From Prevotella sp. UBA1104 (GTDB lineage Bacteria; Bacteroidota; Bacteroidia; Bacteroidales; Bacteroidaceae): DNA of 20,026 nucleotides. Under the pieces are notes generated by a model. That model did no database searches. It had not been told where the DNA came from and was given only the letters and a program-made list of their open reading frames with translations. Numbering within the stretch: the first letter of the stretch is position 1; the number at the start of each line of letters is the position of its first letter. Below are positions 1 through 6,846 of this stretch, in pieces. The stretch covers positions 1 to 20,026 of the forward strand of contig DCBP01000063.1 in assembly GCA_002314055.1 (NCBI GenBank), in the 5' to 3' direction. The translations under genes were made by a program, and so were the position numbers.

Positions 1-105
1 AGTAGGTGCGGTGTCTCACCGCACAGCAGCAAGAAAAGTATAACTATTTTAGCTTGAAAATGCTATATTTCATTCCTTATTGTGCGGTGAGACACCGCAC
101 CTACT
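1..105. repeat. REPIN-like inverted repeat
   Basis: A 25-bp arm at 1-25 is repeated exactly as its reverse complement at 81-105, with about 55 bp of AT-rich sequence between. Each arm is itself a hairpin: GTGCGGTG and CACCGCAC around a 3-nt centre (6-24 and 82-100). Two palindromes facing each other at this distance is the layout of REPIN elements, which RAYT transposases move. No RAYT gene is in the window. The element touches the window edge, so its left end may lie outside. Confidence 0.75.
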
Positions 106-187
106 ATGATTTCCAACCATATAGGTTGAAAAATTTTTTTTAATAAAAACGATAATATAACTAATTTCTGAACTTAAGTTTCTTTAC

Positions 188-331
188 TTATATCAGTTTT
201 TCTCTTTCCCCCTTTACGCTTGAATAGATAACATCATTAATCCGATAATATACATTACCAATTTGAATTCCTACAGGTGAAATAACTTTAAAACTTGATG
301 TTAGTAATATATCAGCTTCGCTTAATATTCG
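188..331 (-). other. Intergenic stretch with a doubtful minus-strand coding remnant
   Basis: The region upstream of the first gene is AT-rich. On the minus strand an open frame without an ATG reads through this stretch to a TAA at 188-190; it ends KVISPVGIQIGNVYYRINDV and about ten further residues. The reading is protein-like, but it has no start and would overlap the promoter of the gene at 364. It could be the tail of a decayed gene or chance. No other feature is seen in 106-331. Confidence 0.15.
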
Positions 332-339
332 TATATTTG
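332..339 (+). promoter_or_regulatory. Promoter -7 box, TATATTTG
   Basis: This is an exact match to the Bacteroidetes sigma-ABfr -7 consensus TAnnTTTG, 24 bp before the ATG at 364. Transcription would start near 346. No well-spaced -33 TTTG is visible. Confidence 0.6.
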
Positions 340-363
340 CATGGGTAAAAAGGATAAAATGAT

Positions 364-1437
364 ATGAAAAGTAAAATAGTAATAGAAAAAGTATTGACTT
401 TTGTGGTCTTTATGCTCATTATGTCGGCTGCTGCTATCGTAAACCACGGTAAACTGTTCGGACGTGACTTCAATATGAGGAATGAAAAGACAGCGAAGGT
501 GGAAAACGATACGATAAGTGTGAATGCTGATGGAACAATGGTAATAAATACATTGCCTTTGGGAAAAGACATTATTGGATATGGGGGACCGGTGCCGTTG
601 CGTATATATATTAATAAGGTGGGAGTAATCTCTAAAGTTGAGGCTCTCGACAATGCCGAGACACCCGACTTCTTTGCCGAGGCTTCCACACTGTTGCGCA
701 AATGGGAGGGGAAGACCGTTGATGAAACCCTCGCTATGCAGGTCGATGCCGTATCGGGAGCTACATTCTCATCGAAGGCTATCATTGGCAATATGAACCG
801 TGCTTTGCAATATGTAAAGAAAAGTGCTCCTTCTGAAAATAAAGGAATGGAGTGGAGCGTCCAGCAGATTTGTCTTTTGCTTGTTGTTCTCCTCGGAGCT
901 ATAGTGCCGCTGTTGTGGAGAAATAGGAAGTGGCATAACCTGCAGCTTGTGTTGAATGTGGCAGTACTCGGATTGTGGAGCGGTACGTTCGTTTCGTATA
1001 CCATGATGCTTAACGTATTCTCCAATGGACTTTCGCTTGCATCACTTTCGTCGATGGCAGCCCCTTTGCTGATGCTTGTCGTAGCATTCGTGTATCCTGT
1101 GTTTGGCAGACCGGGACATTATTGTGCCTACATTTGTCCGTTGGGTTCGGCACAGGAGCTGATGGGGAAACTGAGTCACAGAAAACTGACTATCGGTAAA
1201 AAAGTGCAGAAGGTTCTGACTGCTTTCCGCATGTTGCTTTGGGGAGTTCTGATGGTGCTCATGCTCGGAGGAATAACTGTAGGCTGGATGGATTATGAAC
1301 TCTTTACGGCGTTTATATATAGTTCTGCACCTGTCGTGATGCTTGTCGTTGCAGTATTAATACTTCTTTTGTCGATATTTATTGGTCGCCCGTATTGTCG
1401 CTTCGTTTGTCCTACGGGAACATTGATGAGAAGCTGA
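364..1437 (+). CDS. FMN-binding and 4Fe-4S membrane redox protein (NosR/NapH-like)
   Basis: The 357-aa protein is probably an inner-membrane electron-transfer component. It begins with a membrane anchor (about 8-27), followed by a periplasmic FMN-binding domain (about 50-150). That domain has the motif SGATFS at 131-136, where Thr134 is the expected site of covalent FMN attachment by ApbE. Further membrane segments lie at about 168-185, 193-215, 228-247, 287-305 and 322-340. Two CxxxCP motifs follow (C254/C258 and C345/C349), as in NapH- and NosR-type proteins. Only two cysteines are seen per motif, so cluster binding is inferred from the family. The protein stops seven residues after the last motif, which looks short, though a simple frameshift is not proven. 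It stands alone, with its own promoter and a terminator. The electron donor and acceptor cannot be read from the sequence. Confidence 0.85.
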   Translation: MKSKIVIEKVLTFVVFMLIMSAAAIVNHGKLFGRDFNMRNEKTAKVENDTISVNADGTMVINTLPLGKDIIGYGGPVPLRIYINKVGVISKVEALDNAETPDFFAEASTLLRKWEGKTVDETLAMQVDAVSGATFSSKAIIGNMNRALQYVKKSAPSENKGMEWSVQQICLLLVVLLGAIVPLLWRNRKWHNLQLVLNVAVLGLWSGTFVSYTMMLNVFSNGLSLASLSSMAAPLLMLVVAFVYPVFGRPGHYCAYICPLGSAQELMGKLSHRKLTIGKKVQKVLTAFRMLLWGVLMVLMLGGITVGWMDYELFTAFIYSSAPVVMLVVAVLILLLSIFIGRPYCRFVCPTGTLMRS

Positions 1438-1480
1438 CTTTACAACTATATTCCGAAACTTTAGTAAATTACAGAAGAAA

Positions 1481-1512
1481 ACGGCTGGGTTCTACAACAA
1501 GAACCCAGCCGT
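1481..1512. terminator. Shared hairpin terminator between convergent genes
   Basis: A perfect 12-bp stem (1481-1492 with 1501-1512) closes an 8-nt loop between the redox gene (+) and the pectate lyase gene (-). Read on the minus strand it is followed by TTTTCTTCTG, so it best fits termination of the pectate lyase transcript. It can also stop plus-strand transcription. Confidence 0.8.
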
Positions 1513-1534
1513 TGATATTTATATTAACACCTTA

Positions 1535-3271
1535 TTATCTCATCATGATCTTCTTTACTATAGTCTTGCCGTTGCTCAGCTTTGTCTTTACGATGTTAAG
1601 ACCAGACTGTGGAGCCGGAATCTCAGAACCGGAGATTGTGAAATAGCGGGTTTCCACGATTTCTGCAGTAGCAGAAGTCTCGTCGATAGCCGTCGTGCTG
1701 CCGTGTGCCATAGCCTTATTGGTAGCGGTAGTAATATTGAGAGTCGCTCCTGCATAAGTAGAAACCTCTTTCTCAACTTCGCTTGCAGAATAAGCCGTGA
1801 GACTATAATAGTTTGACGGTATGAAATAGGCTATATTTCCTGAGTGCTGCTGCACGTCGGCTGCACCAAGACAACCTTTCATCGTAATGTTATAATCTGT
1901 GTATCCTTTTGCCGTAGCGTAACGCTTCCAAGGAGTCTTCTTGGCATTGTTGCTTGTGAAAGCACAGTTTTCTGCATATATATTACTGCGGTATGCTGCA
2001 CCGATGCAGTAGTTTGAAACAGAAGAAGAGTAGAGGCAGTTCATGATATGAACCTGTCCGAAGCGTACACGAGGCTGACGCTCACGGCATCCCTCGTCCC
2101 ACCAGCAGTTGGCGAAAGTAGTGCGCAGTTTGCCAAGGTCTTTTGTGTTCTTGTCGCTGCCTCCCCAGAGGTCAGAGAAACGGTGGTCGTTGCTGCCACC
2201 AGAGCCTCCGGCATACGGTTTTAGAAGATAGTGGAAACGGCACCATGTTACGCAGATATTGTCAGACCCGTTGTTGCAGTCGAAGTTTCCGTCAACACCG
2301 TCCTGGAAATCGCAGTGGTCCACCCACAGGTACTGGCAGTTCTGAACTGTAAGATTATCCTTGCCGTCGATGTCGTAAGCACCGGCACCCTTGAATGTAA
2401 GGTTGCGCATAATGATGTTCTTGCAGTTCTTGAGCATCAGAATTCCGGTCTTGTCAACCGTTGCCGTATGTGTAGGATTAACAAGGGCAGAACCGGCAAG
2501 ACCGTACACAGTCTTGTTCTGTGCTCCGTTCACGGCGAGCTGTCCGCTGAACGTTAGAGTGCCTTTTACGTAGATTGTCTTGGCGTCGGTACCGCTCATA
2601 GCATTGATGAGTTCGGCAGCAGTAGTAACGACAACAGCATTCTTGTCGGACGAACCGGTAATCTTTCCGCCCACAGTTCCCCATCCCACAGGAGCGTTGG
2701 CATCATATTTACTCATTCCTGAAGTAGATGGCTTAGTTGTAGTCGTTGTACCGGTAGAAGTAGAACCAGAGCCGGTAGAGGATGACGGTTCAACATATTT
2801 TGCGAGAGTCACCTTGATGCTTTTCAGATAAGAGTTGCCAGTGGTATAAACAACAACGTATCCAGTTTTCACGTCGCTGTCTGTAGCTTTATATGTCGTA
2901 GCATCAGCAGTGGCAGCCTTACCTCCAACATTATAGAAATGGTTGTTTTTAGTGCTCTTCACCGTCACGGCATCTCCTTTTGCAGTAACCGGAATGCGCA
3001 GAGTAGTCTTGGCATTAACCTGGGCATCCTTGGTTCGCTGTGCGAATTTGCCGTATTGCGCAATGCAGTAAATCTGAATTCCGTCAAGCGTTGACGGAAT
3101 CTTTCCTTGCGTACCTTCAATTTTCAGTCCGGCGAGACTTGAAGGCTTTACTTTCTCGAAGTTCCATTCTGCAGTTTTCTTCGAAGTTGCAGCATTCGCG
3201 TTGATGCTTGTGCCAAGAGCACATAACACACCGAGGCATAATGATACGCCCCATTTCATTTTTTCTTTCAT
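1535..3271 (-). CDS. Secreted pectate lyase, polysaccharide lyase family 1
   Basis: The enzyme should cleave polygalacturonate by calcium-dependent beta-elimination outside the cytoplasm. Of 578 aa, residues 1-27 form a signal peptide ending ANA. Residues about 30-158 are an N-terminal beta-rich module of unknown role. A Ser/Thr-rich linker spans about 162-185. The PL1 parallel beta-helix runs about 188-510, with WVDHCDF (316-322), DGNFD (327-331, likely Ca2+ region) and the R-x-P-R-x-R cluster at 398-403 that carries the catalytic arginine in this family. The last 35 residues (YFTISGSE..PAPQSGLNIV..) match a tail seen on many Prevotella secreted proteins; whether it is a secretion or anchoring signal is uncertain. 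The start is chosen because it gives a complete signal peptide; Met5 is an alternative. The gene is monocistronic. Two palindromes upstream suggest control by a LacI-type regulator. Confidence 0.92.
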   Translation of the reverse strand: MKEKMKWGVSLCLGVLCALGTSINANAATSKKTAEWNFEKVKPSSLAGLKIEGTQGKIPSTLDGIQIYCIAQYGKFAQRTKDAQVNAKTTLRIPVTAKGDAVTVKSTKNNHFYNVGGKAATADATTYKATDSDVKTGYVVVYTTGNSYLKSIKVTLAKYVEPSSSTGSGSTSTGTTTTTKPSTSGMSKYDANAPVGWGTVGGKITGSSDKNAVVVTTAAELINAMSGTDAKTIYVKGTLTFSGQLAVNGAQNKTVYGLAGSALVNPTHTATVDKTGILMLKNCKNIIMRNLTFKGAGAYDIDGKDNLTVQNCQYLWVDHCDFQDGVDGNFDCNNGSDNICVTWCRFHYLLKPYAGGSGGSNDHRFSDLWGGSDKNTKDLGKLRTTFANCWWDEGCRERQPRVRFGQVHIMNCLYSSSVSNYCIGAAYRSNIYAENCAFTSNNAKKTPWKRYATAKGYTDYNITMKGCLGAADVQQHSGNIAYFIPSNYYSLTAYSASEVEKEVSTYAGATLNITTATNKAMAHGSTTAIDETSATAEIVETRYFTISGSEIPAPQSGLNIVKTKLSNGKTIVKKIMMR

Positions 3272-3311
3272 TTTTTTGTTTTAGATTTGTTTGATAGATA
3301 AATTTAATATT

Positions 3312-3323
3312 AACGTAAACGTT
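3312..3323. promoter_or_regulatory. Possible operator AACGTAAACGTT, promoter-proximal
   Basis: This 12-bp near-palindrome shares the core CGTAAACGTT with the perfect palindrome at 3391-3404. It lies just downstream of the -7 box at 3338-3345, about where the pectate lyase transcript would start, so a bound repressor could block initiation. The central TAAACGTT core resembles LacI/PurR-family operators. The regulator is not in the window. Confidence 0.45.
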
Positions 3324-3337
3324 GTGTGATTCTTCTG

Positions 3338-3345
3338 CAAAGCTA
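3338..3345 (-). promoter_or_regulatory. Promoter -7 box, TAGCTTTG, for pectate lyase
   Basis: On the minus strand this matches TAnnTTTG exactly and sits 66 bp before the pectate lyase start codon. No good -33 TTTG is seen at the usual distance. That would fit a promoter that needs an activator. Confidence 0.5.
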
Positions 3346-3376
3346 TTTAAAAAATTTTATGTTGGTATAAGAAAGA

Positions 3377-3404
3377 GTGGTAAATTACCACGTAAACGTT
3401 TACG
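3377..3404. promoter_or_regulatory. Two abutting palindromes, likely regulator sites
   Basis: GTGGTAA-N-TTACCAC (3377-3391) shares one base with the perfect palindrome CGTAAACGTTTACG (3391-3404). The second has the form of a LacI-family operator. Both lie about 105-135 bp upstream of the pectate lyase start. With the related half-copy at 3312-3323, the arrangement suits cooperative or looping regulation. Binding is inferred from symmetry alone. Confidence 0.5.
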
Positions 3405-3417
3405 GAAAATATTAGGA

Positions 3418-3494
3418 TTAAGGGTTTAGAATTAAGAGTTTAGAATGTAAAATTGTTTAGTCATTCTAAACTCTAAACTCTAAATTCTAAATTC
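3418..3494. repeat. Heptamer-type TTTAGAG/CTCTAAA inverted repeat
   Basis: Degenerate 7-bp units (TCTAAAC, TCTAAAT) run head to tail at about 3466-3494 and reappear in opposite orientation at about 3423-3447. A 13-bp perfect stem pairs 3435-3447 with 3462-3474 around a 14-nt loop. It lies between the end of the MATE gene and the pectate lyase promoter. There is no T-tract, so it is not a classic terminator, though it may stabilise or end the efflux transcript. Confidence 0.65.
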
Positions 3495-4922
3495 TTATTC
3501 CGTTGCCGTAGCATGCTTGTACATCCATTTTCCGCGGTAAATTCTGACGAGGAATATAAATCCACGGAAAACAAGTTCTGTAGCCATGGCAAACCATACA
3601 CCGGCAAGACCGTATTTCGGAGCGAGATAAGCAGCAAGCGACAGACGGATGAGCCACATGCTTCCGAAGTTCATCACCGACGGCACCTTGGTATCTCCCG
3701 CACCGATGCAGATGCAGTTGCCCACGATGGCAGCGGCAAACATCGGTTCGGCGAAAGCCTCGATGCGCAGTGCTCCGATGCCGAGAATACGAATCTCCGT
3801 GACAGGCGTCATGATGCCAATCATCTCTGGAGCGAAAACATACATCACGCCACCCATCAGTGCCATGATAGCCATGCCGAGGGCGATAGTCATATAAGCA
3901 AAACGCTTTGTCAGGTCGCGCCGGTTAGCCCCGATACTCTGTCCGATGAGCGTCGTCGCTGCCTCGCCGATACCATAGCCAGGCATATAGCAAAGGCTCT
4001 CTGCCGTGATGGCGAAAGTGTTGGCGGCAATGGCGAAATTACCGAGCGGAGCCACAATCATGGTGCTCACGATCTGTGCACCGCTCATGAGAACATACTG
4101 CAGGGCCATCGGACTGCTAATCCTCAGTGCGCTGCGCATAAAGTCGCCGCATGGGCGCCATATCCATTTCTCGCCTTTCAGCGAAATCATCGGAGCATGG
4201 CGAGCTGCAATCCATATCAGAATGGCACCGGTAACGAGAAAAGCCACTGCCGTACCGAGGGCAGCACCCGGCAGTCCCATGCCCAGTCCGGGCATGTGGA
4301 TGTTCATGCCAAAGATGTCTATATCTCTTGACGGAAATATCGCGATGAAGTTAAACACCACATCGAGCACGCACATTGCGATACTCATCATGCTCGGCAC
4401 CTTCATATTGCCCGAACTCTTGAGCATGGCGGAAGCCATCATACCTATCATATATATAGGCAGAGAGGAACAATAGATAAGAAAATAGCTTGTGGCAAGT
4501 GGAGCGATGTCTTCGCCGCCACCAAGCCAGTAGGGCAAAGGCTCTGCGATGCAGACACACAAGGTGGTGAGGACGAAAGCCATGGCGGCAAGAGTCATCA
4601 GTCCGAGTCGGAACACCTGTCGCGTCTTCCTCATGTCGTTTGCTCCGATGAAATGTGCAGCCTGAACGGAAAATCCCATTATCGCAGCATTGGCGATACC
4701 GCCGAAGAGCCAGGTGGTAGATTCTATAAGTCCGATAGCTGCCGATGCCTTTGCACCAAGCGACCCCACCATCGAGGCGTCGATATAGAACATTAGTATC
4801 GACGACAGTTGCGAGAGGATAGACGGGATACTCAGCTGTATGATAAGATGCAGTTTCTCCCTGTCGGTCATCGACTCGCCGTTGCGGATTTTTGCAAGAA
4901 GTTTGTTCTCTTTCTGTGCCAT
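3495..4922 (-). CDS. MATE-family multidrug/cation efflux transporter
   Basis: The product is an inner-membrane antiporter of the MatE family, expected to export drugs or metabolites using a Na+ or H+ gradient; the substrate is unknown. The 475-aa length is normal, with about 12 hydrophobic segments in two homologous halves. The first half opens with LSIPSILSQLSSILMFYIDASMVG-type sequence typical of the family, after a charged N-terminus (MAQKENKLLAKIRNGES). I chose the ATG at 4920-4922. A longer reading from 4982 would overlap the upstream gene and adds a non-conserved basic stretch. The gene starts 28 nt after the EamA gene ends, in the same direction, so the two are probably co-transcribed. 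Confidence 0.9.
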   Translation of the reverse strand: MAQKENKLLAKIRNGESMTDREKLHLIIQLSIPSILSQLSSILMFYIDASMVGSLGAKASAAIGLIESTTWLFGGIANAAIMGFSVQAAHFIGANDMRKTRQVFRLGLMTLAAMAFVLTTLCVCIAEPLPYWLGGGEDIAPLATSYFLIYCSSLPIYMIGMMASAMLKSSGNMKVPSMMSIAMCVLDVVFNFIAIFPSRDIDIFGMNIHMPGLGMGLPGAALGTAVAFLVTGAILIWIAARHAPMISLKGEKWIWRPCGDFMRSALRISSPMALQYVLMSGAQIVSTMIVAPLGNFAIAANTFAITAESLCYMPGYGIGEAATTLIGQSIGANRRDLTKRFAYMTIALGMAIMALMGGVMYVFAPEMIGIMTPVTEIRILGIGALRIEAFAEPMFAAAIVGNCICIGAGDTKVPSVMNFGSMWLIRLSLAAYLAPKYGLAGVWFAMATELVFRGFIFLVRIYRGKWMYKHATATE

Positions 4923-4950
4923 GCTTTTGTTTTCGTAAAATATGGTAATC

Positions 4951-5907
4951 TTATTCCTTCGTTGATTGAGTGTCGGCAGCAACTTGGTCTTTTGCCTTCT
5001 CCCTCTCCATGTCAGCCTTCGACTTACTCTTTATCACGAGCCATACGCCGAGGCATACAAGCAGAATGGCGATACCCTTCTGTAAGGTCATCACTCCCAT
5101 GCCCGTGAGTATACTTACCGTTACGCTGACGGCTGGCTGAACATAATTGTAAACACCTACCACCGTAGGGCGCAGCGTGCTCTGACCCACCATCATCAGG
5201 ATATATCCAAGATATGTGCCGAAGAACACCACGAAGCCCGTTTCGAGCCAAGTCTGAGTGGGAACGGCTCCGAATTCTATCGATGTTACATGCGGCAGCG
5301 TAAACGGCAGGATTATCAGCGAAGCCCAGGTGAACATCCATTTGTTCACGGTTATCACGGAATATTTCCTTACCAGTTTGCTGAACAGGGCAAGGTAGAG
5401 TGCAAACGACAGCTGTGCCGCCATACATAGCAAGTCGCCGCGGATATCGCCCACCTTGTCGCTTGCCGCACTGGCGCTCGACATCACGAGGGCTACGGCT
5501 CCCGTGCATCCGAAGAGCACGCCCAAGGCTTTCTTCCCGGTGATGGGCTCCTTCAGGATGATTGCCGATAGAATCATGGCGAAGATAGGCATGGAGGTAG
5601 TTACCACGCTCGAGTTGATAGGCGAGGTGATGCTTAGTCCCACGGTATAGCAGCACTGGTTGCACACCAGTCCGAAGATGCCGGCACCGATGAGCATCAG
5701 CTTGTCTTTAGTAGGAACATGTTCACGTGTTGTGAAGAATGATGTTATCCAGAATAGAAGGGCGCCGCCGGCAACACGAAACGAAACCATGTCGAGACCA
5801 GTTATGCCGTGAGTCATTGCGTCCTTGCCGAGAGGGGCCATCAGCCCCCAGAAAGCACACGCAAGAAATATGCAAATGTGTGCGATAAGCGGACGATTGT
5901 TGTTCAT
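4951..5907 (-). CDS. EamA-family (DMT superfamily) transporter
   Basis: This is a 318-aa inner-membrane exporter of the drug/metabolite transporter superfamily, with ten predicted membrane segments in two EamA repeats (about 8-135 and 150-285). The opening HICIFLACAFWGLMAPLGKDA and the later NYVQPAVSVTVSILTG stretch are typical. The tail (after about 295) is charged and cytosolic. The substrate cannot be told. The start is the ATG at 5905-5907: a TACCTTTG -7 box at 5938-5945 puts transcription start near 5932, so the upstream in-frame ATG at 5940 cannot be on the message. The MATE gene follows 28 nt downstream. Confidence 0.88.
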   Translation of the reverse strand: MNNNRPLIAHICIFLACAFWGLMAPLGKDAMTHGITGLDMVSFRVAGGALLFWITSFFTTREHVPTKDKLMLIGAGIFGLVCNQCCYTVGLSITSPINSSVVTTSMPIFAMILSAIILKEPITGKKALGVLFGCTGAVALVMSSASAASDKVGDIRGDLLCMAAQLSFALYLALFSKLVRKYSVITVNKWMFTWASLIILPFTLPHVTSIEFGAVPTQTWLETGFVVFFGTYLGYILMMVGQSTLRPTVVGVYNYVQPAVSVTVSILTGMGVMTLQKGIAILLVCLGVWLVIKSKSKADMEREKAKDQVAADTQSTKE

Positions 5908-5937
5908 TTTCTCTTTTATGATGTAATTTTTCCGCTG

Positions 5938-5945
5938 CAAAGGTA
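5938..5945 (-). promoter_or_regulatory. Promoter -7 box, TACCTTTG, for the EamA-MATE operon
   Basis: This exact TAnnTTTG match on the minus strand lies 31 bp before the EamA start. It decides the start codon of that gene. It is back to back with the promoter at 5967-5974. Confidence 0.65.
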
Positions 5946-5966
5946 CTCATTTTAAAGAATATATAT

Positions 5967-5974
5967 TATATTTG
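5967..5974 (+). promoter_or_regulatory. Promoter -7 box, TATATTTG, for the ATPase-DUF4435 pair
   Basis: This exact TAnnTTTG match lies 30 bp before the ATG at 6005, giving a leader of roughly 24 nt. No clear -33 element is seen. It is divergent from the EamA promoter 22 bp away. Confidence 0.6.
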
Positions 5975-6004
5975 CGTCAGATAAATCTTTAAATTTAATG
6001 TCCT

Positions 6005-6823
6005 ATGCAGAAGTACGCTGATTATATAAAGCAAATTGAGATTGATTCACTGTGGAGCGGCAGGAAGCATGTGCTTTGGAATCTCGACAGACGGGTGAAT
6101 ATCCTTAGCGGAGTGAATGGAGTGGGGAAGAGTACTATTATTAATAAGGTAGTGAAAGGACTTGCTGCCGGCGGTGAGTTCCCGAGCCATTTGCTCAAGG
6201 GCGTGCGCCTTGCCGTAGAGCCAGAAGATGCCAAATGGATAAGGTTCGACATTATACGCTCGTTTGATAATCCCGTGGTTAATCAGGAGCTACTCAACAA
6301 GGTGGGACTGAGCCTTGTTACCGAGCTCGATTGGCAACTCTATACCCTTCAGCGCAAGTATCTTGATTATCAGGTGAACGTGGGCAACCGCATCATTGCT
6401 GCCTTGCAGAGCGGCGAGGCGGATGCCGCAGAGAAGGCTCAGGCTTTGTCGGAGCCAAAACGCAAGTTTCAGGATATCGTGGACAGTCTGTTTGCCGACA
6501 CCGGAAAGAAAATCGTTCGTTCGGCTAACGAGATTCAGCTCCTGCAGATGGGCGAGACGCTGATGCCCTATCAGCTGTCGAGCGGCGAGAAGCAGATGCT
6601 CGTCATACTGCTCACAGTGCTCGTGGAAGACCAGAAGCCGTATGTATTGTTTATGGACGAACCGGAGGTGAGTCTGCATGTAGATTGGCAGCAGCGACTT
6701 ATCGACATCATTCTCGAACTGAACCCCAATGTTCAGATTATCCTTTCCACTCATGCCCCGGCAGTGATTATGAACGGATGGATGGATAATGTGTCGGAGG
6801 TGAGCGACATTACCGTGAACTGA
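6005..6823 (+). CDS. ABC/SMC-type ATPase, putative defence sensor (AriA-like)
   Basis: The 272-aa protein has the full set of ABC/SMC-type ATPase motifs: Walker A GVNGVGKST (36-44), signature LSSGEKQ (191-197), Walker B VLFMDEPE (214-221, with Asp218 and Glu219) and a switch histidine (STHAP, His250). The middle part (about 85-180) is a short helical insert without an obvious zinc hook or coiled coil. This is the OLD/AAA_15/AAA_21 type of ATPase found in several anti-phage systems. It is shorter than the AriA proteins of known PARIS systems. The gene is followed after 23 nt by a DUF4435 gene, which is the PARIS gene order. The ATPase assignment is firm; the defence role is inferred from the pairing. 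Confidence 0.85.
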   Translation: MQKYADYIKQIEIDSLWSGRKHVLWNLDRRVNILSGVNGVGKSTIINKVVKGLAAGGEFPSHLLKGVRLAVEPEDAKWIRFDIIRSFDNPVVNQELLNKVGLSLVTELDWQLYTLQRKYLDYQVNVGNRIIAALQSGEADAAEKAQALSEPKRKFQDIVDSLFADTGKKIVRSANEIQLLQMGETLMPYQLSSGEKQMLVILLTVLVEDQKPYVLFMDEPEVSLHVDWQQRLIDIILELNPNVQIILSTHAPAVIMNGWMDNVSEVSDITVN

Positions 6824-6833
6824 CTTTATTTAC

Positions 6834-6838
6834 GGAGG
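6834..6838 (+). promoter_or_regulatory. Shine-Dalgarno site GGAGG
   Basis: GGAGG lies 8 nt before the ATG of the DUF4435 gene and fixes that start. Such a consensus site is unusual for Bacteroidetes and for this window. It suggests the second protein is translated efficiently and independently of the first. Confidence 0.6.
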
Positions 6839-6846
6839 ATGATACT

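Noticed and set aside
312..1025. Long minus-strand open frame (237 codons) opposite the FMN/Fe-S gene
   Set aside because: It overlaps a gene with clear domains on the other strand, and its translation has no recognisable motifs. It is a shadow frame.
3513..4331. Plus-strand open frame (272 codons) opposite the MATE gene
   Set aside because: The translation is rich in His, Ser and Arg with no fold signature. It mirrors the codon bias of the real MATE gene.
4923..4982. Longer N-terminus for the MATE transporter
   Set aside because: It would overlap the end of the EamA gene and add 20 residues unlike the family. The ATG at 4920-4922 gives a normal MATE start.
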